Source: Chelativorans intermedius (GTDB taxonomy: Bacteria; Pseudomonadota; Alphaproteobacteria; Rhizobiales; Rhizobiaceae). Taken from it: a DNA stretch of 64,000 bases. The position numbers and the translations under genes are program-made. Below are positions 9,735 to 18,551 of this stretch, one piece after another. The notes under the pieces are model-generated. The model saw only the letters and a program-made list of their open reading frames with translations, ran no database searches and was not told the DNA's origin. The number at the start of each line of letters is the position of its first letter. Within the stretch, counting starts at the first letter, position 1. The stretch covers positions 1 through 64,000 of the forward strand of contig NZ_JAODNW010000005.1 of assembly GCF_025398255.1 (NCBI RefSeq), written 5' to 3'.

Positions 9735-11054
9735 ATGGCCAAGACACCGAGGAACCGCCACTCCGGGACGAAACGGGAGCCGGTCACCATCGATCTCGAT
9801 GCCGACGAGGTGAAGCGGGAGGTGCCCGAAAAGGCCGAGGAGCCGGCGACGGAACAGCCCGCCGCCCCGCAGGAGCAGGCATCGCAGGAAACGCAGGACA
9901 CCGGTGCCGCGGAGCCCGCATCCGGCGAGGGCCCGCGCGGCGAGGAGGCCGAAACGGCGCCCGCCGGGCAGGTGCCCCCCGCCAGCCGCCCCTCCGGCGG
10001 CGGCCGTGCGCTGGCGGCGGGCCTCGTCGGCGGTGTCGTGGCCGTGGGCCTGGCAGGTGCTCTGCAGTGGAGCGGCGTCCTGCCGGTGCCCGGCGGCACG
10101 GACAATGCGGCGCTCGACGCGCTGCGCCAGGAGGTCCAGGTCCTGCGCGGCGAGATCGCGCAGGCGCGGAATGCTGCCTCCGACAGTGTTTCCCGCGCCG
10201 CGCTGGAGGAGGCGCTGTCCGGGCCGCAGCAGGACATCGCGGCCCTTCGCGATGCCGTTTCGGCGCTGCGGGAGGCCGCCCCCGGCGACGGCGGGCAGCT
10301 TCCCGCCGCGCTGGCGCAGCGCCTGTCCGCGATCGAGGAGCGGCTTTCGCAGCTGTCGCAGGCGGCGGACCAGGGCGCCGCCGGGACGGGCCTTGCCGAC
10401 CGCCTGGCGGCGGTCGAGGCGGATGTGGAATCGTTGAGCGCGGCGGTATCCGCCGCGCGGCAGTCCGGCGCCGAGGGTGCAGAGCGGCTGGAGGCGCTTT
10501 CCGGGCGGCTGTCGGCGCTGGAGGCGGAGGTGGAAGCGCGCGACGAGGGGCCGCGCCTGGCGCTGATGGCGGCGGCCACGGCGCTGCGCGCGGCGGTGGA
10601 TCGCGGCGCGCCCTTTGCCGGCGAGCTGGAGACCTACGCGGCGCTCGCGCCCGATGCGCCGGCGCTCGCCGCCCTGCGCCCATATGCCGAAACCGGCATT
10701 CCCACGCGCGCCGACCTGGCCAGGGAAGCCTCCGAGGCGGCCTCGCGCATCGCCGCCGCGGCGGCCGCTCCGCCGGAGGATGCCGGCTTCTTCGACCGGC
10801 TGCTGGCCAGCGCCCGCCGCGCCGTCACCGTGCGCCCGGTGGGCGAGGTGGAGGGCGAGACGCCCGCCGCCATCGCCGCGCGCATGGAGCAGGCGGCGAT
10901 CGAGGGCGACTATGCCCGCGCGCTCGCCGAATACGAAATGCTGCCGCCGGCGCTGCAGGGCGTTGCCAGCGGCTTTGCCGAGCGGCTGCGGGCCCGCCGG
11001 TCGGCGGACCGGATTCTCGAAGAGGCGCTGTCCGCGGCGCTGAAGCCGGCCTGA
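9735..11054 (+). CDS. Mic60/mitofilin-family inner membrane protein (COG4223)
   Basis: A 439-residue protein with an acidic, Ala/Glu/Pro-rich cytoplasmic N-terminus, one membrane helix (about residues 95-115, GLVGGVVAVGLAGAL), a long coiled coil (about 125-290) and a C-terminal mitofilin-like domain. Alphaproteobacterial proteins of this type, encoded between hemD and hemY, are the recognised relatives of mitochondrial Mic60, the crista-junction organiser. In bacteria they are linked to intracytoplasmic membranes and envelope contact sites. The ATG at 9735 follows GGAGAG; an upstream in-frame GTG is less likely. hemY starts 10 bp after the stop. Confidence 0.85.
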   Translation: MAKTPRNRHSGTKREPVTIDLDADEVKREVPEKAEEPATEQPAAPQEQASQETQDTGAAEPASGEGPRGEEAETAPAGQVPPASRPSGGGRALAAGLVGGVVAVGLAGALQWSGVLPVPGGTDNAALDALRQEVQVLRGEIAQARNAASDSVSRAALEEALSGPQQDIAALRDAVSALREAAPGDGGQLPAALAQRLSAIEERLSQLSQAADQGAAGTGLADRLAAVEADVESLSAAVSAARQSGAEGAERLEALSGRLSALEAEVEARDEGPRLALMAAATALRAAVDRGAPFAGELETYAALAPDAPALAALRPYAETGIPTRADLAREASEAASRIAAAAAAPPEDAGFFDRLLASARRAVTVRPVGEVEGETPAAIAARMEQAAIEGDYARALAEYEMLPPALQGVASGFAERLRARRSADRILEEALSAALKPA

Positions 11055-11064
11055 GGACGTGCCC

Positions 11065-12675
11065 ATGATTCGCATTCTCTTCTTTCTCGCCGTCGTCTTC
11101 CTGCTGGGGCTCGGCTTTTCCTGGCTGGCGGAGCGGCCGGGCGATCTGATCATCACCTTCGGCGGCTATCGCTATGAGGTGACGCTGATGGTGGCGGCGG
11201 TGATGGTCGCCGCCGTCGTGGCGGCGGTGATGATCCTGTGGTGGCTGGTGCGCAGCATCTGGACAAGCCCCTACGCCGTGGCGCGCTATTTTCGCGCCCG
11301 CCGGCGCGACCGGGGCTACCAGGCGCTGTCCACCGGCATCATTGCGGCCGGGGCCGGCGATGGCGGGCTTGCCCGGCGCATGGGCCGGCAGGCCGCCAAG
11401 CTGATCTCCGCCGATCAGGAGCCGCTCATCCACCTGCTCGACGCGCAGGCCGCCCTTCTCGAAGGCGACCATGAGACGGCGCGCAAAACCTTCGCCGCCA
11501 TGGCCGACGACCCCGAGACCAGGCTTCTGGGCCTGCGCGGGCTCTATCTGGAAGCGGAGCGGCTGGGCGAGCGGGAGGCGGCCCGCCAGTATGCCGCCCG
11601 CGCGGCGGCAGAGGCGCCGCAGCTTGCCTGGGCGATGAACGCTGCCCTGGAAGCCAAGGCCCTGGAGGGCGACTGGCAGGGCGCCCTGGCGCTTGTGGAA
11701 AAGCGCAAGGCGGCCGACAAGGGCGAGCGCGAGATACAGGCGCGGCGCCGCGCCGTGCTGCTCACCGCCAAGGCGATGGAGGATCAGGACACAGACCCCG
11801 CTGCCGCACGCAGCGCGGCGCTGGAGGCCCACCGCCTGCAGCCGGATTTCGTGCCCGCCGCCCTGGCCGCCGCGCGCGCCCTCTTCCGCGAAAACGACCT
11901 GCGCCGCGGCTCCAGGGTTCTGGAGACCGTGTGGAAGAAGGAGCCGCATCCGCAGGTGGCGGAGCTCTACGTGCATGCCCGGCCGGGCGATTCCACGCAG
12001 GACCGGCTGGAGCGCGCCCGGCGCCTGTCGCGGCTCAGGCCCAATCACGTGGAATCGGAGCTTGCCGTGGCGCGCGCCGCGCTTGCCGCCGGTGCATTCG
12101 AGGAGGCCCGCCGTGCCGCCGAGGCGGCGGTGCGTCTCTCCCCGCGCGAGGGCGCATTCCTTCTTCTGGCCGATATCGAGGAGGCGGAGACGGGCGATCA
12201 GGGCCGCGTGCGCCACTGGCTGGGAAAGGCCGTGCGCGCCCCGCGCGATCCCGCCTGGGTGGCCGATGGCGTGGTGAGCGAGCATTGGGCGCCCGCCTCG
12301 CCGGTGACGGGCCGGCTGGACGCCTTCACCTGGCGCGCGCCCATGGAGCGGCTGGGCCAGGTGCTGGAGAGCGAGGAGGCGCTGGCCGCGCTGCCGGCGC
12401 TGGGCGAGCCGGCGGAGGCCCGGGAGCAGGAAGCGGACGAGCCGGCGGAGCCGGCCGTTACCCTCGATGCCGCGCCGGCGCCCGAAGGCGGCGAGGACAA
12501 GCCGCAGGCGGAGAAGCCCCGGCCTTCCGCCGCGCGGGAAGACGGCGACGGCCCGACGCGGCCGGCGCCCGCGCCGGCAAAAGACGCCGGGCCGGCGCGG
12601 CCGCCCCTGCCGGACGATCCCGGCGTGGAGCCGGAGGAGAAGGAAAACGGGTCCTCCCGCTACAGGCTGTTTTGA
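11065..12675 (+). CDS. hemY: HemY-type TPR membrane protein
   Basis: A 536-residue protein with two N-terminal membrane helices (about 3-22 and 38-62), the HemY_N region (GGYRYEVTLM, then RRRDRGYQALSTG), TPR-like helical repeats to about residue 400, and a Pro/Ala/Glu-rich disordered tail. It is not protoporphyrinogen oxidase despite the name. It is a putative scaffold associated with late heme enzymes. I prefer ATG 11065 (GAGGA upstream) to the GTG at 11059. Confidence 0.9.
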   Translation: MIRILFFLAVVFLLGLGFSWLAERPGDLIITFGGYRYEVTLMVAAVMVAAVVAAVMILWWLVRSIWTSPYAVARYFRARRRDRGYQALSTGIIAAGAGDGGLARRMGRQAAKLISADQEPLIHLLDAQAALLEGDHETARKTFAAMADDPETRLLGLRGLYLEAERLGEREAARQYAARAAAEAPQLAWAMNAALEAKALEGDWQGALALVEKRKAADKGEREIQARRRAVLLTAKAMEDQDTDPAAARSAALEAHRLQPDFVPAALAAARALFRENDLRRGSRVLETVWKKEPHPQVAELYVHARPGDSTQDRLERARRLSRLRPNHVESELAVARAALAAGAFEEARRAAEAAVRLSPREGAFLLLADIEEAETGDQGRVRHWLGKAVRAPRDPAWVADGVVSEHWAPASPVTGRLDAFTWRAPMERLGQVLESEEALAALPALGEPAEAREQEADEPAEPAVTLDAAPAPEGGEDKPQAEKPRPSAAREDGDGPTRPAPAPAKDAGPARPPLPDDPGVEPEEKENGSSRYRLF

Positions 12676-12764
12676 AGGCGCCCCCTCAGGCCGCAGCAAA
12701 AAGCGGCTTGTGCGGGTTGCCGCCAGCCCGCAACATGGTCCACGCTGATTCCCGCGAGTTTTCG

Positions 12765-13235
12765 ATGTTCGAGCGTATCCTTTCCTTCCTGAAGGACCTG
12801 CCGGCCGCCGGCGATGCTTCGCAGAGGCCCGAGGCGGACGACCCGCGCGTGGCGGCGGCGGCGTTGCTCATCCACGTGATGGCGGCCGATGGCGAGCGCA
12901 GCTCCAAGGAGCAGAAGCGCCTGCGCCAGGCCCTGTCGAGCGCCTACGACCTGCACGGGGCGGAGCTCAAGGCGCTGATGAAGGCCGCCGAGGAGGCGGA
13001 GGCCGAGGCGGTGGACCTCTACACCTTCACGAGCGTCTTGAAGCGGCATCTCGACGAGGCGGCGCGCGCCGAGTTCATCCGCTGCATGTGGGAGATCGTC
13101 TTTGCCGACGGCACCCTGCACGAGCTGGAGGACAATCTGGTCTGGCGGGTGGCCGAGCTTCTGGGCGTGGATACGCGCACACGGGTGGTCATGCGCCAGC
13201 GCGTGCAGGAGGAGCGGGAACGCAGGGAGGGTTGA
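12765..13235 (+). CDS. TerB-like (DjlA/tellurite-resistance fold) protein
   Basis: A 156-residue all-helical protein of the TerB group. It starts MFERILSFLKDL, then has two related acidic helical hairpins, each with the metal-binding-like pattern: VMAADGERSSKEQ (about residues 40-52) and VFADGTLHELEDN (about 110-122). Function is unknown; despite the family name no tellurite-resistance operon is present. An in-frame ATG at 12735 is possible, but MFERI is the usual beginning. It follows hemY and is 8 bp before the amidotransferase gene. Confidence 0.85.
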   Translation: MFERILSFLKDLPAAGDASQRPEADDPRVAAAALLIHVMAADGERSSKEQKRLRQALSSAYDLHGAELKALMKAAEEAEAEAVDLYTFTSVLKRHLDEAARAEFIRCMWEIVFADGTLHELEDNLVWRVAELLGVDTRTRVVMRQRVQEERERREG

Positions 13236-13243
13236 GCGCGCGC

Positions 13244-14032
13244 ATGGGCAGGGGGATAGAGGAGAAGAAGATCCTGATCGTGCTGCATCAGGAAATGTCG
13301 AGCCCCGGCAGGGTCGGCCAGCTCCTGCAGCGCAGCGGCTTTACCCTCGACATCCGCCGCCCGCCGCTCGGCGATCGGCTGCCCGAGACCATGGCCGGGT
13401 ACGCGGGTGCGGTGATCTTCGGCGGCCCGATGAGCGCCAACGACCATGACGAGTTCGTGCGGCGCGAGACCGACTGGCTGGCCGTTCCCCTCAAGGAGGA
13501 CAAGCCCTTTCTCGGCATCTGCCTGGGTGCGCAGATGCTGGTCAAGCATCTGGGCGGCCAGGTGAAGAGCCACGATGACGGGCTGGTGGAGATCGGCTGG
13601 TATCCCATCAGGGCGACGGAGGCAGGGCGCCGGCTCATGCACTGGCCGGAGATGGTCTATCAGTTCCATCGCGAGGGGTTCTCCCTGCCTTCGGGCGCCA
13701 CGCTTCTCGCCACCGCCGAGCACTACCCCAACCAGGCATTCCGCTACGGGCGCAACGCCTGGGGCGTGCAGTTCCATGCCGAGCTCACGCGGCTCATGAT
13801 GCAGCGCTGGGTGGTGCACGGCGCCCATCGCTTTGTGCTGCCCGGCGCCCAGCCGGGGCGCGACCATCTCGGCGGCCGCCTCATCTGGGACACGCATCTG
13901 AAGCAGTGGCTGGTGGAGTTTCTCGACATCGTTTTCGGCGGCGGCAGCCGGGGGCGGGTGACGGCCGGCGACGAGGCCACGGCGCACAAGCCGCTTGCCC
14001 GCCGTCAGGTCGGCCGGCGGGGCGTGGCCTGA
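13244..14032 (+). CDS. Class I glutamine amidotransferase, GMP-synthase-like
   Basis: A 262-residue stand-alone GATase1 domain. The nucleophile cysteine is in FLGICLGAQM (about residue 90) and the histidine and glutamate of the triad are in GVQFHAEL (about residue 175). The oxyanion loop is FGGPMSAND. It is not the GMP synthase glutaminase: the ATP-pyrophosphatase half is absent and the last 30 residues are a basic extension. The substrate is unknown. Its tight spacing to the TerB-like gene suggests co-transcription. Confidence 0.85.
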   Translation: MGRGIEEKKILIVLHQEMSSPGRVGQLLQRSGFTLDIRRPPLGDRLPETMAGYAGAVIFGGPMSANDHDEFVRRETDWLAVPLKEDKPFLGICLGAQMLVKHLGGQVKSHDDGLVEIGWYPIRATEAGRRLMHWPEMVYQFHREGFSLPSGATLLATAEHYPNQAFRYGRNAWGVQFHAELTRLMMQRWVVHGAHRFVLPGAQPGRDHLGGRLIWDTHLKQWLVEFLDIVFGGGSRGRVTAGDEATAHKPLARRQVGRRGVA

Positions 14033-14278
14033 GGTTCGGCGCCGCCGATGCTTCCCGCGCGCGGACAGATTCAACGCCCCCGGAATTTTTCTCCCCGCAA
14101 CCCGTTGCTCCCACTTTTCGAGCGGCGAACGCCCGGAGCCATGGCGCGGGGCCGTTGGGCGCGCCGCACATCCATAGAGAAGACACGGACAACGCGATGA
14201 CGAGCCCGCACCCTCAAATTGTCCCTGTCCCGATCCGCTTGCGACGCATGGCCTCTGGCGCACGGCGCATGGCGGGCC

Positions 14279-14284
14279 TATATT
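14279..14284 (+). promoter_or_regulatory. -10 box of the 6S RNA promoter
   Basis: TATATT lies seven bases before the first base of the 6S closing stem (14291), the right distance for a -10 box. The -35 region is weak (CTGGCG at 14255-14260, 18 bp spacing). The stretch 14033-14278 between the amidotransferase gene and this promoter holds no gene that I can support. Confidence 0.55.
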
Positions 14285-14290
14285 GGCGGG

Positions 14291-14445
14291 GCGATCTGCG
14301 CCTCGCGACAGGAACTCATATCCCCGGGGCCTTATCGATCCTGAAGGGAGCTGTCCCTGGCCTTGCTCGTGGGCTTGGCCATATGGCGCCCACCTACTTT
14401 GTAGGTTCCCGGGATCGAAATTCCATCGGTTGCCGCGGATCGCAT
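14291..14445 (+). ncRNA. ssrS: 6S RNA
   Basis: 6S RNA mimics an open promoter and holds sigma-70 RNA polymerase in stationary phase. It lies upstream of ygfA, its classical place. The ends pair as a 10-bp closing stem (GCGATCTGCG at 14291-14300 with CGCGGATCGC at 14434-14443, one G-U). The body has the family features CCTTATCGATCCTGAAGGG, GGCGCCCACCTACTTTGTAG and TTCCCGGGATCGAAA, which I recognise from alphaproteobacterial 6S RNAs. The length of about 155 nt is typical. It may be processed from a transcript continuing into ygfA. Confidence 0.85.
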
Positions 14446-14546
14446 CTCCTTTTCCGTCGTCCCGGTTCTCCGGCATGTCGCCTTCCGGCCTTTGCGCCGC
14501 ATCGGCGGTTGCCTATTGTCGCGCGAAAACCCGGAGGACGATGCGC

Positions 14547-15134
14547 ATGGCGATGACGGCTGGCGAGACGAAGAGGGCGCTGAGGGCGCAGGCGCTGGCA
14601 CGGCGCGACGCGCTCGACCCTGCGTGGCGGATCGAGGCCAGCCTGGCGTTCGCGCAGCGGGCGGCCGAGATCGCGCCGCCCTCCGGCACGGTTGTTTCCG
14701 GCTTCTGGCCGATCCGTTCGGAGGTCGATGTGCGGCCGCTCATGGCGGCGCTCGCCGAGCGCGGGGCGCGGCTCTGCCTGCCGGCCATTCTCGACAGGAC
14801 CACCATCGTCTTTCGCGAGTTGCTGCGCGGCGCGCCGCTCGTCGATATGGGTTTCGGCACGCGCGGACCGGGCGAGGCGGCGGCCGAGCTGGAGCCGGAG
14901 GTGATGCTGGTGCCGCTTGCCGCCTTCGACCGGCGCGGCCATCGCATCGGCTATGGGGCGGGCTATTACGACCGGGCGATCGCCCGGCTGCGCGCCAGGG
15001 GGCGCGCAGGGCGGCTCATCGGTATCGCGTTCGATTGCCAGGCGGTGGAGCGGGTGCCCGAGGAGCCGCACGACATCAGGATTCCCGAGATCCTGACCGA
15101 AAGCGGCTTGCACCGCTTCCCCGAGGCCGGTTAA
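14547..15134 (+). CDS. ygfA: 5-formyltetrahydrofolate cyclo-ligase
   Basis: Converts 5-formyl-THF to 5,10-methenyl-THF with ATP, recovering folate. The protein (195 residues from this start) shows the phosphate-binding motif GYGAGYYDRAIA near the C-terminus, SGFWPIRSEVDVRPLM and MLVPLAAFDRRGHRIG, all family hallmarks. Three in-frame ATGs lie at 14541, 14547 and 14553. GGAGG at 14533-14537 is best spaced for 14547. It follows 6S RNA and is 9 bp before the phosphoesterase gene. Confidence 0.93.
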   Translation: MAMTAGETKRALRAQALARRDALDPAWRIEASLAFAQRAAEIAPPSGTVVSGFWPIRSEVDVRPLMAALAERGARLCLPAILDRTTIVFRELLRGAPLVDMGFGTRGPGEAAAELEPEVMLVPLAAFDRRGHRIGYGAGYYDRAIARLRARGRAGRLIGIAFDCQAVERVPEEPHDIRIPEILTESGLHRFPEAG

Positions 15135-15143
15135 GAGCAGGCG

Positions 15144-15968
15144 ATGCGCGTTCTGTTTCTTGGCGATATGGTGGGCCGCAGCGGCCGCACCGCGGTATGG
15201 CAGCGGCTGCCGGGTCTGATCCGCGACTTCCGTCTCGATTTCGTGGTGGTGAACGGGGAGAACGCCGCCGGCGGCTTCGGCATCACGGAGGAGATCTTCC
15301 GTGCCACGCTCAACGCCGGCGCCGATGTGGTGACGACCGGCAACCATGTCTGGGATCAGCGGGAGGCGCTGGTCTTCGCCCCCCATGAGGAGCGCTTCCT
15401 GCGGCCGGCCAATTTTCCCGCCGGCGCGCCGGGGCGCGGAAGCGGGCTCTACACGGCGCGCAACGGCGCGCGGGTGCTCGTTTCCAACATCATGGGCCGC
15501 ATCTTCATGGTGCCCGATCTCGACGATCCCTTCCGCTGCGTGGAGGAGCAGCTCGCCGCCTGCCCCCTCGGCGAGCAGGCCGATGCGGCGATCATCGACT
15601 TTCACGCCGAAGCCACGTCGGAGAAGATGTGCTTTGCCCATTTCGTCGACGGGCGGGTGAGCGCGGTGATCGGAACCCACACGCACCAGCCCACCGCGGA
15701 TCACCAGATCCTCAACGGCGGCACGGCCTACATCTCCGATGCCGGCATGTGCGGCGACTACGATTCCTCGCTGGGTATGGACAAGGAGGAGCCGCTCAAC
15801 CGCTTTCTCACCAAGGTGCCGCGCGGCCGCTTCGAGGCCGCGACGGGGCCTGCCACGCTGTGCGGCGTGGGACTCGACATCTCCGAGCGCACGGGGCTGG
15901 CCGAGGCCATCGCCCCGCTGCGGCTCGGGCCGCGGCTGGAGGAGACGATTCCCGCCTTCTGGCGTTGA
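15144..15968 (+). CDS. YmdB-type (TIGR00282) metallophosphoesterase
   Basis: A 274-residue calcineurin-like phosphoesterase of the TIGR00282 group, to which Bacillus YmdB (a 2',3'-cyclic nucleotide phosphodiesterase) belongs. Metal ligands are visible in FLGDMVGRSGR, VNGENAAGGFGI, TTGNHVWD, IDFHAEATSEK and IGTHTHQPTAD. The placement after ygfA is common in Hyphomicrobiales. The physiological substrate in these bacteria is not established. Confidence 0.92.
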   Translation: MRVLFLGDMVGRSGRTAVWQRLPGLIRDFRLDFVVVNGENAAGGFGITEEIFRATLNAGADVVTTGNHVWDQREALVFAPHEERFLRPANFPAGAPGRGSGLYTARNGARVLVSNIMGRIFMVPDLDDPFRCVEEQLAACPLGEQADAAIIDFHAEATSEKMCFAHFVDGRVSAVIGTHTHQPTADHQILNGGTAYISDAGMCGDYDSSLGMDKEEPLNRFLTKVPRGRFEAATGPATLCGVGLDISERTGLAEAIAPLRLGPRLEETIPAFWR

Positions 15969-16028
15969 CGGGCGCGCGCGCCGGCCCTACCTCTGCGAGG
16001 CTTTTTCTCATCAAGTGACGGTTGCCCC

Positions 16029-16796
16029 ATGGATTGGCTGTTCTCCCACTTCGCCTTCGTCTCCAGCCCGGAAGCCTGGGTGGCGCTCGTCACCCTGGTG
16101 GTTCTGGAGATCGTGCTCGGCATCGACAATCTCATCTTCATCTCCATCCTGACCAACAAGCTGCCGAAGGAGAACCAGGCTGCCGCCCGCCGGCTCGGCA
16201 TCGGGGCCGCGCTGGTGCTCAGGCTGGCCCTTCTGGCCACCATCTCCTTCATCGTGCAGCTCACCACGCCGCTCTTCACCCTCTTCGACCACGGTTTTTC
16301 CTGGCGCGACCTGATCCTCATCGCCGGCGGTCTGTTCCTGGTCTGGAAGGCGACGAAGGAGATCCATCATTCGGTGGACCCGGCCGATCCGAAGGAAAAC
16401 ATGATGGGCGGCGCGGTCACCATGTCCGTGGGCGCGGCGATCTTTCAGATCCTGCTCCTCGATCTCGTCTTCTCCATCGATTCCATCATCACCGCCGTCG
16501 GCATGACCGACGAGATCGCCATCATGTTCATCGCCGTCATCTGTGCGGTGACGGTCATGCTCCTGGCGGCCGAGCCCCTGTCGCGTTTCATTGCGGCCAA
16601 TCCCACCGTGGTGATGCTGGCGCTCGGGTTCCTGCTCATGATCGGCATGACGCTGATTGCCGACGGTTTCGGCTTTCACGTGCCGAAGGGCTACATCTAC
16701 GCGGCGATGGGCTTCTCGGCCATGGTGGAGGCGCTCAACATGCTGGCGCGGCGCAAGCGGGCGCGCGAGCGGGCGCTGCGCGAGGAGGAGGCATAA
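16029..16796 (+). CDS. TerC family integral membrane protein
   Basis: A 255-residue protein with about seven membrane helices and the TerC acidic signatures inside them: [12 protein letters not shown] near residue 35 and [16 protein letters not shown] near residue 150. TerC-family members (Alx, MeeF/MeeY types) export manganese and help metallate secreted proteins. No manganese riboswitch (yybP-ykoY) was recognised in the 60 bp upstream. The ion is therefore inferred from the family. Confidence 0.92.
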   Translation: MDWLFSHFAFVSSPEAWVALVTLVVLEIVLGIDNLIFISILTNKLPKENQAAARRLGIGAALVLRLALLATISFIVQLTTPLFTLFDHGFSWRDLILIAGGLFLVWKATKEIHHSVDPADPKENMMGGAVTMSVGAAIFQILLLDLVFSIDSIITAVGMTDEIAIMFIAVICAVTVMLLAAEPLSRFIAANPTVVMLALGFLLMIGMTLIADGFGFHVPKGYIYAAMGFSAMVEALNMLARRKRARERALREEEA

Positions 16797-16800
16797 GCGG

Positions 16801-17601
16801 CTACACGCCGTCGAGCACGACGACGGTCGGCCTGCGCGGCAGGTTCGCCAGCGAGACGGTAAGCGAGCGCGAATCGCGGAAGTCGATGTCGAAGCCTTCG
16901 CCCATGCGCCGCGTGAAGGCTTCGAGCGGCGTGGCGTGGCGGTGCATCGGCAGGATGATGGAGGAGGAAAGGCGGCGCGCGATCTCGCTCATGCCGTCGA
17001 GCGAAAGCGTCAGCCCGCCGTCGACGGGCACCATCACCACGTCCAGCCGGCCGATGGCCGCGTAGTGGGAATCCTCCAGCCGGTGATGAAGATGGCCCAG
17101 ATGGCCGATGCACAGGTCCGCCACCTCGAAGATGAAGATCGAGTTGCCGTCCTGCTCCATCGTGCCGTAGCGGCGGATGTCTGTGGTCACGTTGCGGATG
17201 TAGACGTCCTCGACCGTCAATGCGTGGCGGGCCGGCCCGCCCTGCGGGTTCCAGCCGCGCAGCACGTGGGCGATCGCCGGATCGGGCGTGTCGGTGAAAT
17301 GGGTGCTGTGGGCCTTGTTCATCGTCACCACGTCGGGCAGGGGCTCGGTGCCGTAGACGCCGGAAAAATCGGTGGCGATGCGCACTCCGGCCGGCGTCTC
17401 GATGACGTAGGTGGAGTGGCCGGCATAGGTGATCCGCACCTCGCCGGAGACGGCCTGGACCGGGCGCAGGCTCGCGAAGACGGCGCCGGGCAGCGCGCGG
17501 GCCATGGCCATGCAGGTGCTGGGATGCGGCTCCTGCGCGCGCGCGGCGAGCGGCAGGAAGAGGAAGGCAAGGAAAAGGGCAATCGGGCGCAAAGCGGACA
17601 T
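16801..17601 (-). CDS. Secreted MBL-fold metallo-hydrolase
   Basis: A 266-residue protein with an N-terminal signal peptide (about 1-22, ending AARAQ) and an UlaG-like metallo-beta-lactamase fold: TYAGHSTYVIETPAG, NKAHSTHFTD as the first metal loop, IGHLGHLHH, VPVDGG and PMHRHATP. The first loop departs from the usual H-x-H-x-D-H, so its metal set is not certain. Export to the periplasm is unusual for this group. Substrate unknown. It converges on the TerC gene (4 bp gap). Confidence 0.85.
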   Translation of the reverse strand: MSALRPIALFLAFLFLPLAARAQEPHPSTCMAMARALPGAVFASLRPVQAVSGEVRITYAGHSTYVIETPAGVRIATDFSGVYGTEPLPDVVTMNKAHSTHFTDTPDPAIAHVLRGWNPQGGPARHALTVEDVYIRNVTTDIRRYGTMEQDGNSIFIFEVADLCIGHLGHLHHRLEDSHYAAIGRLDVVMVPVDGGLTLSLDGMSEIARRLSSSIILPMHRHATPLEAFTRRMGEGFDIDFRDSRSLTVSLANLPRRPTVVVLDGV

Positions 17602-17704
17602 CGGCGTCTCCCCGGATTGGCCTTTGATCCTAGCCGATCGGCGCACCGGCTGCCACGGCAGCGCCCTCACCATTGCGTGAGGGCTTCGAAAAGCCCATCT
17701 TTTC

Positions 17705-17733
17705 TGGACGTTGCCGGCTGATTTCACTATAAG
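17705..17733 (+). promoter_or_regulatory. Predicted sigma-70 promoter of yebC
   Basis: TGGACG (17705-17710) is followed after exactly 17 bp by TATAAG (17728-17733), 46 bp before the yebC ATG. Just upstream is a small hairpin, GGGCTT-CGA-AAAGCCC followed by a T-rich stretch. Confidence 0.5.
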
Positions 17734-17779
17734 GCCGGGCATTTCCGAACGCTCGAAGCGACGCCGACAAAGGAGCCCC

Positions 17780-18529
17780 ATGGCTGGCCATTCACAGTTC
17801 AAGAACATCATGCACCGCAAGGGCCGCCAGGATGCGGCCCGCTCGAAGATCTTCTCCAAGCTGGCGCGCGAGATCACCGTCGCCGCCAAGTCCGGCCTGC
17901 CCGACCCGGCGATGAACCCGCGGCTCAGGCTGGCCGTGCAGAACGCCAAGGCGCAGTCGATGCCCAAGGAGAACATCGAGCGCGCCATCAAGAAGGCGTC
18001 GGGCAACGATTCGGAGAACTATGAGGAGGTGCGCTACGAAGGTTACGGGCCGGGCGGCGTGGCCCTCATCGTCGAGGCGCTGACCGACAACCGCAACCGC
18101 ACAGCCTCCAATGTGCGCGCCGCCTTCACCAAGGCCGGCGGCTCGTTGGGCGAGACGGGCTCGGTCTCCTTCATGTTCGACCGCGTCGGCGAAATCCTCT
18201 ATCCGGCCTCGGCCGGCGATGCCGAAAAGGTGATGGAAGCGGCCATCGAGGCCGGCGCCGAGGACGTCCAGTCGGACGAGAACGGCCATGTGATCACCTG
18301 CGCCTTCGAGGACATCGGCGACGTGACCACGGCCCTCGAACGGACGCTCGGCGAGGCCGAATCGGTGAAGGCCGTCTGGCGGCCGCAGACCGGAGCGCCG
18401 GTGGACGAGGAGAAGGCGCAGTCCGTGCTCAAGCTTATCGCCACGCTCGAGGATGACGACGACGTGCAGAACGTCTACGCCAATTTCGAGGTGGATGACG
18501 AAACCATGGCGAGGCTCAGCGCCGCCTGA
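17780..18529 (+). CDS. yebC: YebC/PmpR-family translation or transcription factor
   Basis: A 249-residue TACO1/YebC protein. The N-terminal signature [20 protein letters not shown] is followed by [17 protein letters not shown], the [21 protein letters not shown] core, and an acidic C-terminal domain ending in VDDETMARL. YebC proteins were long called transcription regulators; recent work links them to translation of proline-rich stretches. AGGAG lies upstream of the ATG. The SelW-like gene follows by 22 bp. Confidence 0.96.
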   Translation: MAGHSQFKNIMHRKGRQDAARSKIFSKLAREITVAAKSGLPDPAMNPRLRLAVQNAKAQSMPKENIERAIKKASGNDSENYEEVRYEGYGPGGVALIVEALTDNRNRTASNVRAAFTKAGGSLGETGSVSFMFDRVGEILYPASAGDAEKVMEAAIEAGAEDVQSDENGHVITCAFEDIGDVTTALERTLGEAESVKAVWRPQTGAPVDEEKAQSVLKLIATLEDDDDVQNVYANFEVDDETMARLSAA

Positions 18530-18551
18530 CGGGAACGCCCCGGAGACACCG

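Noticed and set aside
8157-11156. A 999-codon open frame on the minus strand across hemC, hemD and the Mic60-like gene
   Set aside because: High GC makes long antisense frames by lack of stops. Composition is Arg/Gly/Ala repeats with no domain, and the plus-strand genes are certain.
13232-13244. TTG start for the glutamine amidotransferase overlapping the TerB-like stop
   Set aside because: The ATG at 13244 is a better start codon and gives the normal family N-terminus.
14187-14556. Open frames between the amidotransferase gene and ygfA
   Set aside because: They overlap the 6S RNA and its promoter, lack recognisable domains and have no good start signal.
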